Program-made: the position numbers and the translations under genes
The notes under the pieces: model-generated
Databases searched by the model: none
Seen by the model: the letters and a program-made list of their open reading frames with translations, nothing else
What the model was told of the DNA's origin: nothing
DNA from: Hymenobacter pini
GTDB taxonomy: Bacteria; Bacteroidota; Bacteroidia; Cytophagales; Hymenobacteraceae
DNA length: 64,000 nt
Assembly (NCBI RefSeq): GCF_020421205.1
Contig: NZ_JAIZZH010000001.1
Coordinates: 1,037,691 to 1,101,690 of the forward strand
Direction: 5' to 3'
Shown: positions 8,416 to 17,003 of the stretch, in pieces
How the letters are laid out: every line of letters begins with the position of its first letter
Position numbering within the stretch: position 1 is the stretch's first letter

Positions 8416-8638
8416 ACCAGTGCGCCGCGTTGCGGGAGGTGAGCAGCTTGTTGGCTATTTCCAGCACGGCCACCGCCTGCTCCCGGCTCACCGTGGGGAA
8501 GTCATCCAGAAACTCCGCCAGCGAAACGCCAGCCTCCAGGTGGTCGAACAGCGAATCGACGGGCACGCGCGTGCCGGCAAACACCGGCTGTCCGCCCAGC
8601 ACGCCTTCATCAACGGTAATCAGGGTCTTGATATCCAT
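8399..8638 (-). CDS. DUF433 antitoxin
   Basis: A 79-residue protein from ATG at 8638, beginning MDIKTLITVDEGVLGGQPVF. It carries the DUF433 signature GTRVPVDSLFDHLEAG and a helix-turn-helix-like core (SLAEFLDDFPTVSREQAVAVLE). An upstream in-frame ATG would add 25 residues, but those overlap the end of the MFS gene, so the shorter form is chosen. DUF433 proteins pair with DUF5615 toxins as antitoxins and probable autoregulators. The MFS stop codon (8644-8646) is only 5 bp upstream, so the module may be co-transcribed with the transporter. Confidence 0.9.
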   Translation of the reverse strand: MDIKTLITVDEGVLGGQPVFAGTRVPVDSLFDHLEAGVSLAEFLDDFPTVSREQAVAVLEIANKLLTSRNAAHWYAAVA

Positions 8639-8643
8639 AATGC

Positions 8644-9846
8644 CTAAAGATACGGCTTCGGGAGCGGAACGCTTACGCCATTCACACTCCGCCTTCCCCG
8701 CCACAACGCCCACAGCCCCAGTGCCGGGCCGAGGGCCAGGGGCAGCAGCAGCAACTGAGGCGGCAGGCGCGGGGCCAGCCAGCCGGTGAGCTGCACGCTC
8801 CCGATGGTGAGGGCAAACCCCAAGCAGTTGACGATGGTCAGGGCCGCGCCGCGCGATTCGGGCGGGGCGTGCCGGGCCACCAGGGTGGAAAATATGGGTG
8901 AGTCAGCCACTACCATCAGTCCCCAGAACGCCAGAAACGCCACCAGCCCCGCCGCCGAGCCCAGACACAGCACTACTCCCGAGGCCACGCAGCACCCGCC
9001 CGACAACGCCAGCGCCCCGGCCGCCACCCGCTCGGGGCCCAGCCGCCGGGCCAGCAGCCCCGCACCCACGCAGGCCAGGCTGCCCCCGCCAATGATACCG
9101 AACGAGAGCAGCGGCACCGGCAGCCCCGCCGCCGGGTACCGCGCCTGAAACGCCGCCAGCACCACCGGCACAAACGCCCAGAAGCTATAAAGCTCCCACA
9201 TGTGCCCGAAGTACCCGAACGCCGCCGCCCGGAACGGCGGCTGCCGGAACCCCGCCAGAAACGCCGTGAGCCGGGGCCGCTGCCCGGGCCGGCGGTAGGG
9301 CCCATCGGGCACTAGCGCCCACAGCGCCAGTCCGCCCAGTACCGCCAGCCCGGAGGTAGCCCCCGTCACGTAGTACCACGGTAGCGCCGCCGTGAGGCTG
9401 CGCAGCAGGTGCGGAAACGCCGTGCCCAGCACCAGCGCCCCCACCAGCCAGCCCAACGAGCGGCCCAGGCCCTCCTGATAGTAGTCGGCGGCTATTTTCA
9501 TACCTACCGGGTAAATGCCCGCCAGGAAAAAGCCCGTGAGGAAGCGGCAGGCCAGCAGCTTCTCGGCCCCGAGGCCGCTCAGGTGCACGCCCAGGTTGGC
9601 CGTGGCCGCCGCCAGCGCACTTACAAAGAATACCTGCGAGGGCGAAAACCGGTCGGCCACGGCCAGCAACGCGAACAGCAGGGTGGCGCTGATGAAGCCC
9701 AACTGCACGGCGCTGGTGAGGGAGGCCACGGAGCCGGGCGGCAGCCGGAACCGGGCCGCCAGCTCGGGAGCTACGGCATTGCCGGCAAACCACAGCGAGG
9801 TGCAGCAGAACTGCGCCCCCACAATGGTGGGAAGAACACGGGACAT
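8644..9846 (-). CDS. MFS transporter with replaced C-terminal tail
   Basis: A 400-residue major facilitator with about 12 hydrophobic segments, starting MSRVLPTIVGAQFCCTSLWF. The A-like motif after helix 2 is weak (VADRFSPSQVFF). A recognisable helix-4/5 region follows (CRFLTGFFLAGIYPVGMKIA), then a motif near FWGLMVVADSPIFSTLVARH that is typical of Bacteroidota and proteobacterial MFS proteins of unknown substrate. Its last 17 or so residues (SVNGVSVPLPKPYL) differ from the tail in the downstream duplicated copy (VEK), which implies that insertion of the toxin-antitoxin cassette gave the gene a new end. Substrate unknown. Confidence 0.85.
   Translation of the reverse strand: MSRVLPTIVGAQFCCTSLWFAGNAVAPELAARFRLPPGSVASLTSAVQLGFISATLLFALLAVADRFSPSQVFFVSALAAATANLGVHLSGLGAEKLLACRFLTGFFLAGIYPVGMKIAADYYQEGLGRSLGWLVGALVLGTAFPHLLRSLTAALPWYYVTGATSGLAVLGGLALWALVPDGPYRRPGQRPRLTAFLAGFRQPPFRAAAFGYFGHMWELYSFWAFVPVVLAAFQARYPAAGLPVPLLSFGIIGGGSLACVGAGLLARRLGPERVAAGALALSGGCCVASGVVLCLGSAAGLVAFLAFWGLMVVADSPIFSTLVARHAPPESRGAALTIVNCLGFALTIGSVQLTGWLAPRLPPQLLLLPLALGPALGLWALWRGRRSVNGVSVPLPKPYL
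8689..8794. repeat. Right copy of the direct repeat flanking the toxin-antitoxin module
   Basis: This is the 3' end of the intact MFS gene and matches 7977-8079. The two copies bracket the DUF433/DUF5615 pair almost exactly, 609 bp apart. Confidence 0.8.
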
Positions 9847-9937
9847 GAGAGCGGGTGGGAGAGAGGGCAGGTGAGAGCGGCGAAAATACCAATTCCCCCC
9901 AACTGCCGAGCTCAGCGGCCCTCCACAGAACGGTGTA

Positions 9938-9959
9938 GAGACGCAATACTTTGCGTCTC
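9938..9959. repeat. Short palindrome GAGACGCAA-tact-TTGCGTCTC
   Basis: A perfect 9-bp stem with a 4-nt loop, upstream of the MFS gene. GTAGAGACGC-type palindromes are known as dispersed intergenic repeats in several bacteria. There is no obvious transcript that it would terminate. Confidence 0.6.
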
Positions 9960-10024
9960 GTCGTTGCTGACGTTGTTTACCCTAAGAGTGTCCGTTAAAA
10001 AGCAATCGAACACCCCTGAACTTC

Positions 10025-10120
10025 ATGCCGAGGCCGGAAGCCGAAGCATCCCGCGTGCCGCCGTTGCAGGGTTAAGCCTGACATTGACATGCGAGATGCT
10101 TCGACCTCCGGCCTCGGCAT
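10025..10120. repeat. Dispersed palindromic element, copy 1
   Basis: Arms of about 32 nt with the core GCCGGAAGCCGAAGCATC and its counterpart GATGCTTCGACCTCCGGC are separated by about 30 nt. Related copies occur at 17908-18011 and 36147-36265. It lies after the lipoprotein gene and could end its transcription. Confidence 0.75.
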
Positions 10121-10165
10121 AGCGGGTGGCAACTACTGAGGTGGGCTTTTGTTGCCGAAGCAATT

Positions 10166-10606
10166 CTACCGGGTAAGCTGGTACACGTTTTTTAGGGAGC
10201 GGCTGGCGGTAGTGAGTTCCTGCGTCAGTACCAGTTGGTTGCCAGTTACCTTGAAGGTGTATTCCTGGCCTAAAATCAAGGTCCAATCGAAATCAGCTGT
10301 CCAGGGACATTGATTGGTGAACTTGATGTGCGAATCATCCACCACGGTGTAGGTGCCGTGGCAAAGGCCGGGGTATCTGGGCGTCTGGCCCTGGCCCGTC
10401 CAGGTGCCATTGCTGAACGTGAGCGAAACCGCAGCCACACCGTTGCTGCCGCTGCCCTGCCGCTCAAATGTGCCGGTGTAGGTGCCATCGGCAATGGCAG
10501 ATAGCGTAGTGTTCTGCGTAGTATCCGGGGCGGGCGTGGCCTCTTTCTTACAAGCCGATAAGGCAATTGCCAAGGCCAAGCTGCTGATAGTAAATGCGTG
10601 TTTCAT
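10166..10606 (-). CDS. Small lipoprotein, function unknown
   Basis: A 146-residue protein with a lipoprotein signal: MKHAFTISSLALAIALSACK, where Cys19 follows the lipobox LSA. The charge after Cys (KKEA) is normal for Bacteroidota lipoproteins. The mature part is a beta-rich domain (DGTYTGTFERQG, then GTYTVVDDSHIKFTNQ and GNQLVLTQEL), the pattern of lipocalin-like or DUF-type small lipoproteins that form a single beta-barrel. No catalytic motif is seen. It is transcribed alone and followed by a long palindrome. Confidence 0.85.
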   Translation of the reverse strand: MKHAFTISSLALAIALSACKKEATPAPDTTQNTTLSAIADGTYTGTFERQGSGSNGVAAVSLTFSNGTWTGQGQTPRYPGLCHGTYTVVDDSHIKFTNQCPWTADFDWTLILGQEYTFKVTGNQLVLTQELTTASRSLKNVYQLTR

Positions 10607-10768
10607 GACAAAAAATACAGGAGGGGAATAATATTACTGTGACACAATATAAGAAAGCAGCGGCTTTCTGAAACAGGCTTTGCCTAGGGCATCCAGGCGG
10701 CCGGTAGTTCTCAATATCACCATGTGAGACCAAGGCTGCACCTCTGCATGATGGGCTTTTGCCCAGCC

Positions 10769-11737
10769 TTACCAAAACCGGTTGTTACAGACTACCTGGG
10801 TCTTTTTCTTGAGACGCAGGCCCACCAGTACCTCGTGGCTGCCGCCGTGGTAGGCGGCCAGTTTGGAGAGGCCCGCGTCGTAGGAATAGCCGAAGGTGAA
10901 CTGCTCGTAATTCAGCCCGCCCAGCACCACAAACGAATCAAACGCCCGCCACGACACCCCGCCCCAGAGCAAATCCTGGTACTTGAGCTTGGCGTTCAGG
11001 TCGAGGGAAAGCGGGGCCGGCTGAACGGCCTTTACCAGCACCGAGGGCACCAGCGACCAGTCGCGGGAGAGGGGCACGCGCACCCCGGCGGTGGCAAAGT
11101 AGTGACGTCGGAGGTAGTTGCCGGCCCCGTCGGCCAGGGTGGTGGGGCCGTAGGAGAAGTTGAGCTTGTTGCCCAGCAGCTGCGCCCCCGACACGCCCAC
11201 GTAAAAATCGGAGCTGTACACCCACAGGCCCACGGTGGCATCGGGCACCCGGGCGGCGTCGCTGGGAGCCACAGTGGTAGGGTCAAAAAACCGCAGCTGC
11301 GAGCCATCCACTGCAAACTGCTGCATCCCCGCCGACACGCCCAGGGCCATCCGCAGGTTGGGTCGCAGCACCAGGTTGTAGGCGTAGGAGAGATAAGCGC
11401 CCTTGCGGCTGGTGGGCCCGGTCTGGTCGTTGTACACCAGCCCGCCGATGGCGTGGAAGGGCCGCCGCCGGTCGTAGAGGGTGCGCTTGCTGGTGGTGCG
11501 CCACTTGCCCAGCGAGGAGCTAGCGCTGAGGTAGTAGGTTTTGGGCGCGCCCTCCAGCCCCGTCCACTGGGTGCGGTAGCTGGCTTTTACGTCGATGTAA
11601 TCCTCCACGCCCGTGGTGCCGGGGTTGAGGATGTAGTTATTGTTCATGTACTGGCTGTACTGGGCCTGTTGCTGGGCCAGGGCCGGGGCGGCGGCCAGCA
11701 GCAGCAGGGGCAGCAGCAGTGGTAGAGCTCGTTTCAT
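10769..11737 (-). CDS. PorP/SprF family type IX secretion outer-membrane protein
   Basis: Signal peptide MKRALPLLLPLLLLAAAPALAQ, then QAQYSQYMNNNYILNPGTTG, the unmistakable start of the PorP/SprF family (about 300 residues, 14-stranded barrel-like). An ATG two codons earlier (11743) is also possible; MKR is the more usual start. Members work with one specific CHU_C (type B) secreted protein and are needed to present it at the cell surface. It lies 72 nt downstream of the giant SprB-like adhesin on the same strand, the classic gene pair order. The pair probably forms one T9SS surface-display unit. Its function as a dedicated partner is inferred from this context. Confidence 0.93.
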   Translation of the reverse strand: MKRALPLLLPLLLLAAAPALAQQQAQYSQYMNNNYILNPGTTGVEDYIDVKASYRTQWTGLEGAPKTYYLSASSSLGKWRTTSKRTLYDRRRPFHAIGGLVYNDQTGPTSRKGAYLSYAYNLVLRPNLRMALGVSAGMQQFAVDGSQLRFFDPTTVAPSDAARVPDATVGLWVYSSDFYVGVSGAQLLGNKLNFSYGPTTLADGAGNYLRRHYFATAGVRVPLSRDWSLVPSVLVKAVQPAPLSLDLNAKLKYQDLLWGGVSWRAFDSFVVLGGLNYEQFTFGYSYDAGLSKLAAYHGGSHEVLVGLRLKKKTQVVCNNRFW

Positions 11738-11815
11738 ACCCATGGGGTGGTAAGGCTGTCGGTGGCAGAAGGGCGGTAAAGCCGGCCGCGCAAGAGGTGC
11801 GGCCGGCCGCCGCAG

Positions 11816-14800
11816 TTAGTACAGAATGGTAATCGACCCGCTGTAGGACCTACCCAGCGGCCCCTTCGTGACGACGACGTAGTAATAAGTGCCCACCGGG
11901 GCGGGCTGGCCGTTGATGTCGCCGCGCCACTCGTTGGAGCGGCCGTAGTTGTTGGCCGAGAAAATCTTGGTGCCCCAGCGGTTGAACACCGTCACGGTGT
12001 TGTCGGGAAACTGCTCGATGAACTCAATCTGCCAGGTATCGTCGCGGCCGTCACCGTTGGGCGTGAAGGCGTTGGGAATCCGAATGGGCGGACGCACCAC
12101 CACCGTCACCTCGTCCGAATCGGCGCAGCCCCCACTCCCGGCCGAGAGGGTGTAGGTGGTGGTAACGGTAGGCGAGGCGGAGGGCTGTAGGGAGTCGCCG
12201 GAGAAGCGCAGGGTTTGGGAGGGCGTCCAGCGCACGGGGTAGCGTCCATCGGCCCGGCCTTCCAGCGTTACCGAAGTGCCGGCCAGGATTTCCTTGTCGG
12301 GCCCGGCATCCACGTTCACGGGCGGCTGAATGCGCACCGGTATGGCGTTGGAAGTGGCCGTAACGGGCTGGGCGCAGGTGTTGGTGGTGCGCAGGCGCAG
12401 CGTTACCAACTGGCCCTGGCGTAGGGTGGTACTGGTGAACACCGGCCCCGTGGCCCCGGGCACGTCGGCCCCGTTCACCTGCCATTGGTACTGCGGCGCG
12501 GCACCGGCCCCGGTTACGCTAGCAATACTGAACGTGAGCGGAGCCCCCAGGCACACCGGCCCACCCGGCTGCACGGCAATGCTCAGCGTAGGCGCGGGTG
12601 TGGGCGTGCGCGTAACGGTTACCGTAGCCGTGGCCGGACCGGTGCTGCACAGGCCCGCGGTGGGCGTTACCTCCACCCGCACCTGGTCGCCGGTAACGAG
12701 GGTGCTGCTGGTAAAGGTGGGCCCGCTGGCTACGGCCACGTTGTTCACAAACCACTGGTAGGTGGGCGCGGCCCCCGCGTTGGTAGCCACGGCCGTGAAG
12801 GTGAGCGGGGTGCCGGGGCATTCCACCGGCGGCGGAGCCAGCGTAACGGTAGGCGTCACGCGGGGCTGCACCCGCACCGTTACCACGTTGGAAATTGCCG
12901 TGGCGCAGGTACCGGTACCTGAGGTTACGCGGCGGCGGAAATAGGTAGTGGCCGTCAGCGGGCCGGGGGCGTAGGTAGCGGCCGTGGCTCCGCCAATGGC
13001 GGCCCAGCTGTTGTTATCCAGCGACGATTCCCACTGGTAGTCATAGGTGCCGGTACCGCCAGTCGCCCCGCCGCCCGTCAGCGGACTCGGGGCCGTACCG
13101 GCGCAAATGTCCTGGTCGGCGGCAATGGTGCCAGCCGTGAGAACGGGCAGCACCGTCAGCGTGACTGCGTTGGAATACAGCGGCCCGCAGGCTCCGGAAG
13201 TTACCCGGCGGCGGAAGTAGGTGGTAGCCGTAAGCGGGCCCGGCGCGTACGTAGCGCCGCCAGCTCCTAAAATGGCTGCCCAGGTATTGTTATCCGGCGA
13301 CGATTCCCACTGATAGGTGTAGCTGCCTGTGCCGCCGGTAGCGTTGGTGGCGCTGGTGAGCGGAGCCGGAGCCGCGCCCGGGCACACCGTCTGGTCGGCC
13401 GCAATGCTGCCCGGTACCAAGGCCGGCGTTACCGTCAGCGTCACCACGTTCGAGTACACTGGCCCGCAGGCTCCCGCATTGGCCCGGCGACGGAAGTAGG
13501 TGGTGGCGGTGAGCGGGCCCGGGGCGTACGTGGCCCCGGTTGCCCCGCCGATGGCGGCCCAGTTGCTGTTATCCAAGGAGGATTCCCACTGGTAGGCCAC
13601 CGCCCCAATGCCGCCGGTAGCAGGCCCGCCGCTGGTGAGCGGGGCGGCGGGGCTGCCGGGGCACAGCACTTGGTCGGCGGCAATGGTGCCGGCTGTCAGC
13701 TCCGGGGCCACGGTAATGACCACGGAGGCGGTGTATTCCGGCCCGCAGCTACCCGAGGTAACGCGGCGGCGGAAATAGGTGGTACTTGTCAGGGGGCCGG
13801 GGACGTAGGTTTCGGCGTTGGCCCCGCTAATAGCCGCCCAGTTCACATTATCGGTTGAAGACTCCCACTGATAGGTAAAGGTGCCCGTGCCCCCACCGGC
13901 TCCCGCGGTGCTGGTGAGTGGGGCGGGCGTAGCACCGTTACAAATGCTTTGGTCGGCGGCAATGCTACCGGCTGTGAGGGCCGACAGCACCCGCAACGTC
14001 ACCACGTTGGAATACACCGGCCCACACGTTCCAGCCGTGGCCGCCCGCCGGAAAAAGGTAGTAGCAGATAATGCCCCTGGAGCGTAAGTGGCGCTATTGG
14101 CTCCAGAAATAGTGGTCCAGCTAGCATTGTCCGGCGACGATTCCCACTGATAGGCTACGGTACCGGACCCCCCGGCGGCCTCAGCGGAGCTGGTGAGCGG
14201 GGCCGGCGTGGCACCGGGGCACAGGGTCTGGTCGGCGGCAATGGTGCCGGGCGTCAGCACCGGGGCCACCGTCAGCGTTACCACGTTGGAAAAAGCCGGA
14301 TTGCAGGTACCCGAGGTAGCCCGGCGGCGGAAATATGTGGTAATGGTCAAGGGTCCGGGCGTGTAGTCGGTGTTGGTGGCCCCGGCAATGGCCGTCCAGG
14401 TTGCATTATCCAAGGAGGATTCCCACTGATAAACTAGTGCGCCCACGCCGCCCGTAGCGGGCGTAATGCTGGTAAGTGGCGCGGGGGTGGCCCCGTTACA
14501 CAGCGTCTGGCTGGCGGCAATGGTGCCGGCATTCAGGGCCGGGGCTACGTTGATAGTGATGGTATTTGATACGTCGGTGCAGGGCCCGGCGGTGGCCACG
14601 CGGCGGAAGTAGGTAGTAGCCGCCAGCACACCTGGAGCGTAGGTTTCGCCGGTGGCCCCGCCGATGTTGCTCCAGGTAGCATTATCCGGGGAGAACTGCC
14701 ACTGGTAAGCAGGTGCACCGGTGCCCCCGGTAGCCGGGGCGCTGCTGGTGAGCGGCGCGGCTGGGCTGCCGGCACACACCGTCTGGTTGGCGGCAATGGT

Positions 14801-16681
14801 GCCGGCCGTTACTGCGGGCACCACCGTTATGGCCACCGAAGGGGTAAATGTAGGCGTGCAGTACGGGCCTGAGCCATCCGGCAGTAGCAGCTGAGCCCGC
14901 CGCCGGAAATAGGTGATGCCGGCCGGTAAGTTGCTGGCTGGTTGATAGGTGGCCGCCGTAGCGCCCGGAATTGCCGTCCAACTGGTATTATCTGGAGAGG
15001 TTTCCCACTGATACACGAGCGGCAGGCCCGCGTCGCTGAACCCACTGGCGGAGCTGGTAAGCGCGGCCGGGGCCGTGCCGGCGCACAGGGTTTGCGGGCT
15101 GCCGATGTTGCCTGGGTTCGGCAAATCGGGGACCTGAATTATCCCCGAGCTTTCCCGGCAAAAACACTCCGTATCAATGCGCAGGGTAACGGTGTAGTTG
15201 CCAGGGGTGGCGTACACGTGCACCGGATTTTCCAGGGTGGAAGTCGCCCCGTCGCCGAAGGTCCAGAGGTAGGTTTTGTTGTCGAAGTCAATGGGCGGGG
15301 CGGTGAAGCTGATTTGCCGGCATCCGGTTATCCGGAAGCTGGGGCCCACGCGCAGCAGGGAACTTTGGTTGAAATTTACCAGCCCCAGCCCGCTCAGGCG
15401 GCCGCCTAAGCTCAGGCTGTCGTCGCCATAACGGACTTTGGGCCCCAGGGAATCGGGGTAGGCAATGAGGCCCAGCGCCGGCTGATTGTCGCGGGCCACG
15501 TAAATCTTGCCATTGGGCGCGGCCTGCATGGAGCCCAGGTCGGCCGGCGTCTTCTGCCGGAGCGGAATGTCCTCCTTCGTAACCGGCCCGGTCCCGCTGA
15601 TGTCGAACTGCAGCAATTTGGCCGGGTTGCGCACCGTGGCGTACAGGTAGTTACCGGACGAAAAGCTCACCCCGTAATATTTGCCCGCGCCCCGGTCTAC
15701 TACAAACGGTACCCGTGGGTCAACGCTTACCTGGCCCGTGCCGGTATCAAAGGCAAACAGCTCCACGGTACTGGTCGTGTCGCCAACTGCTTCGCTGTAG
15801 CGGGCCAGGGCCAGCCGCTTGCCTTCGGGGGTTATCGTCATCTGGCCTTTGTAGCCCAGCGCCGCCACCGTGGCAGCGTGCAGGCTGCCCACGGTTGAGG
15901 TAATAGGCGCATCGATAAGAACCGGCCCTACGTAACCTGCGGAGGGCCGCACACGGTAGGCCAGAAAGGCGTCGCCCCGGTTATCAGTACCCGTTTTGGC
16001 GTCGCCCCAGCCGTGGGTAATCACCCAGATGTCGCAGCCGTTTTTGTGAAATACAGCCGTGAGCTTTTCCGCCGTACCCCGGGCCAGGGGCGTGTTTTTG
16101 GTAGCGGCCACTACGGTGCCCGGCCCGCCCCCGGCGGGTATCTGAATTTCCGAATAGCTTAGCCCCACGGTGCTGTTCAGGGTGAAAAGCAGGTAGCGGG
16201 TAGGCTGGCCGGGCGTGGGTTTACCGGGCAGCTTAATGGGTAGCGGGCCGTCGGTGGTGAAACGGTTACCTGCCAGGCCGGTGCCATTGGTCATAACAGT
16301 GCCGTCGCCGTTCCATACGGTTTCGCCGTTGCTGTAAAACAGAATCCGGCCGTTGGCATCCGACATTACCCCCGAGCCGGCGGGGGCATCCATGGCCCCA
16401 TTGGTAAGCACCGTAGGCGGAATGGTATCCGTGGCCTGATTGAAATCCAGTCCGGCCTTGAAGCCGAAGTACCAGGTATTGGCAAACTTCTCATCAGCAG
16501 CACACTCCGGCGGCGGGGTGCCCTGGCCCAGTGCTACCGAAGAGGCTACCAACAGGAGCAGCAGCGGCAGCAGCCAAATAGCCGCAAATTGGGCCCACCA
16601 GCGGCGGGGCCGGCCTGGCGGAGAGTGTAAGGACGAAGCAAGGAAAGCGGGTGGGGCGGAAAGCAGTAGCTCTGTGGGCAT
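11816..16681 (-). CDS. SprB-like giant T9SS adhesin with PKD domain and eight Ig-like repeats
   Basis: A 1621-residue secreted protein. A hydrophobic signal segment (IWLLPLLLLLVASSVALGQ, about residues 35-53) follows a long basic leader, so the true start may be further in. Residues 60-440 resemble a beta-propeller-like region (TWYFGFKAGLDF, GKIYVARDNQPALG). A PKD domain is near 455-515 (YLWTFGDGATSTLENPVHVY). Eight tandem repeats of about 91-100 residues cover about 520-1270, each with GTIAADQTLCPGATPAPLTS-like starts, YQWESS and TTYFRRR. Two further Ig-like domains follow, then the C-terminal type B sorting domain (about 1535-1621: IPNAFTPNGDGRDDTW, VFNRWGTKIF). The type B domain sends it through the T9SS. 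It probably mediates adhesion or gliding. Confidence 0.93.
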   Translation of the reverse strand: MPTELLLSAPPAFLASSLHSPPGRPRRWWAQFAAIWLLPLLLLLVASSVALGQGTPPPECAADEKFANTWYFGFKAGLDFNQATDTIPPTVLTNGAMDAPAGSGVMSDANGRILFYSNGETVWNGDGTVMTNGTGLAGNRFTTDGPLPIKLPGKPTPGQPTRYLLFTLNSTVGLSYSEIQIPAGGGPGTVVAATKNTPLARGTAEKLTAVFHKNGCDIWVITHGWGDAKTGTDNRGDAFLAYRVRPSAGYVGPVLIDAPITSTVGSLHAATVAALGYKGQMTITPEGKRLALARYSEAVGDTTSTVELFAFDTGTGQVSVDPRVPFVVDRGAGKYYGVSFSSGNYLYATVRNPAKLLQFDISGTGPVTKEDIPLRQKTPADLGSMQAAPNGKIYVARDNQPALGLIAYPDSLGPKVRYGDDSLSLGGRLSGLGLVNFNQSSLLRVGPSFRITGCRQISFTAPPIDFDNKTYLWTFGDGATSTLENPVHVYATPGNYTVTLRIDTECFCRESSGIIQVPDLPNPGNIGSPQTLCAGTAPAALTSSASGFSDAGLPLVYQWETSPDNTSWTAIPGATAATYQPASNLPAGITYFRRRAQLLLPDGSGPYCTPTFTPSVAITVVPAVTAGTIAANQTVCAGSPAAPLTSSAPATGGTGAPAYQWQFSPDNATWSNIGGATGETYAPGVLAATTYFRRVATAGPCTDVSNTITINVAPALNAGTIAASQTLCNGATPAPLTSITPATGGVGALVYQWESSLDNATWTAIAGATNTDYTPGPLTITTYFRRRATSGTCNPAFSNVVTLTVAPVLTPGTIAADQTLCPGATPAPLTSSAEAAGGSGTVAYQWESSPDNASWTTISGANSATYAPGALSATTFFRRAATAGTCGPVYSNVVTLRVLSALTAGSIAADQSICNGATPAPLTSTAGAGGGTGTFTYQWESSTDNVNWAAISGANAETYVPGPLTSTTYFRRRVTSGSCGPEYTASVVITVAPELTAGTIAADQVLCPGSPAAPLTSGGPATGGIGAVAYQWESSLDNSNWAAIGGATGATYAPGPLTATTYFRRRANAGACGPVYSNVVTLTVTPALVPGSIAADQTVCPGAAPAPLTSATNATGGTGSYTYQWESSPDNNTWAAILGAGGATYAPGPLTATTYFRRRVTSGACGPLYSNAVTLTVLPVLTAGTIAADQDICAGTAPSPLTGGGATGGTGTYDYQWESSLDNNSWAAIGGATAATYAPGPLTATTYFRRRVTSGTGTCATAISNVVTVRVQPRVTPTVTLAPPPVECPGTPLTFTAVATNAGAAPTYQWFVNNVAVASGPTFTSSTLVTGDQVRVEVTPTAGLCSTGPATATVTVTRTPTPAPTLSIAVQPGGPVCLGAPLTFSIASVTGAGAAPQYQWQVNGADVPGATGPVFTSTTLRQGQLVTLRLRTTNTCAQPVTATSNAIPVRIQPPVNVDAGPDKEILAGTSVTLEGRADGRYPVRWTPSQTLRFSGDSLQPSASPTVTTTYTLSAGSGGCADSDEVTVVVRPPIRIPNAFTPNGDGRDDTWQIEFIEQFPDNTVTVFNRWGTKIFSANNYGRSNEWRGDINGQPAPVGTYYYVVVTKGPLGRSYSGSITILY
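12870..15125 (-). repeat. Eight tandem ~275-bp repeats inside the adhesin gene
   Basis: Recurring blocks such as GTCGGCGGCAATGGTGCC (forward strand) appear about every 275-280 bp from 13.1 to 14.8 kb, with a more divergent first copy near 15.1 kb. The repeats are similar but not identical, so copy number could vary by recombination between strains. Confidence 0.85.
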
Positions 16682-17003
16682 AGAGGCGCGGGTCAGGAGG
16701 CAGATAGATAATCAACTGGCTAGGGGAAAGGTGCCAGCTGTTCTGCTTATTTTAAACGAAACGGCAGGTCTGGCTATTGCCAGAAAGAACAGTATTTGAC
16801 GGGTCTGCTAAAGCTACACACTACCGGATAGGTTTGTGCAAGGCAATGTGTGAATAGTACAGCGGAAGGTAGCAAGGAAACAATGAAGAGGTGAGGAGAA
16901 TGGCAGCTTGGTTATAGGACAATACCGTCTCAATTTCTTATCCTACATCAAGGCACCGTCGTCCAACACAGGCTAGCTTTGTTATCAATAACTTGATAAC
17001 CGC
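16682..17003. other. Divergent intergenic region between adhesin and dioxygenase genes
   Basis: 322 nt without a gene. Only the right edge shows clear signals: a -7 box and an inverted repeat just before 17004. Promoter elements for the adhesin are not obvious. Confidence 0.5.
16974..17000 (+). promoter_or_regulatory. -7 promoter box with operator-like inverted repeat
   Basis: TAGCTTTG at 16974-16981 matches the Bacteroidota -7 consensus TAnnTTTG. The perfect 7-bp inverted repeat GTTATCA-ataact-TGATAAC (16981-17000) begins at its last base and ends 3 nt before the ATG, where a bound repressor would block initiation. No good -33 element is seen. Confidence 0.6.

Larger units (their letters stand above)
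9847..10165. other. Intergenic region with two palindromes, no gene
   Basis: The gap holds the short GAGACGCAA palindrome (9938-9959) and a long dispersed palindrome (10025-10120). The minus-strand open frame overlapping it is a shadow of the MFS gene. Confidence 0.6.

Noticed and set aside
12870..15125. CRISPR array
   Set aside because: The regular 275-bp period is a coding repeat in one open frame, with Ig-like protein repeats; unit length and diversity do not fit CRISPR.
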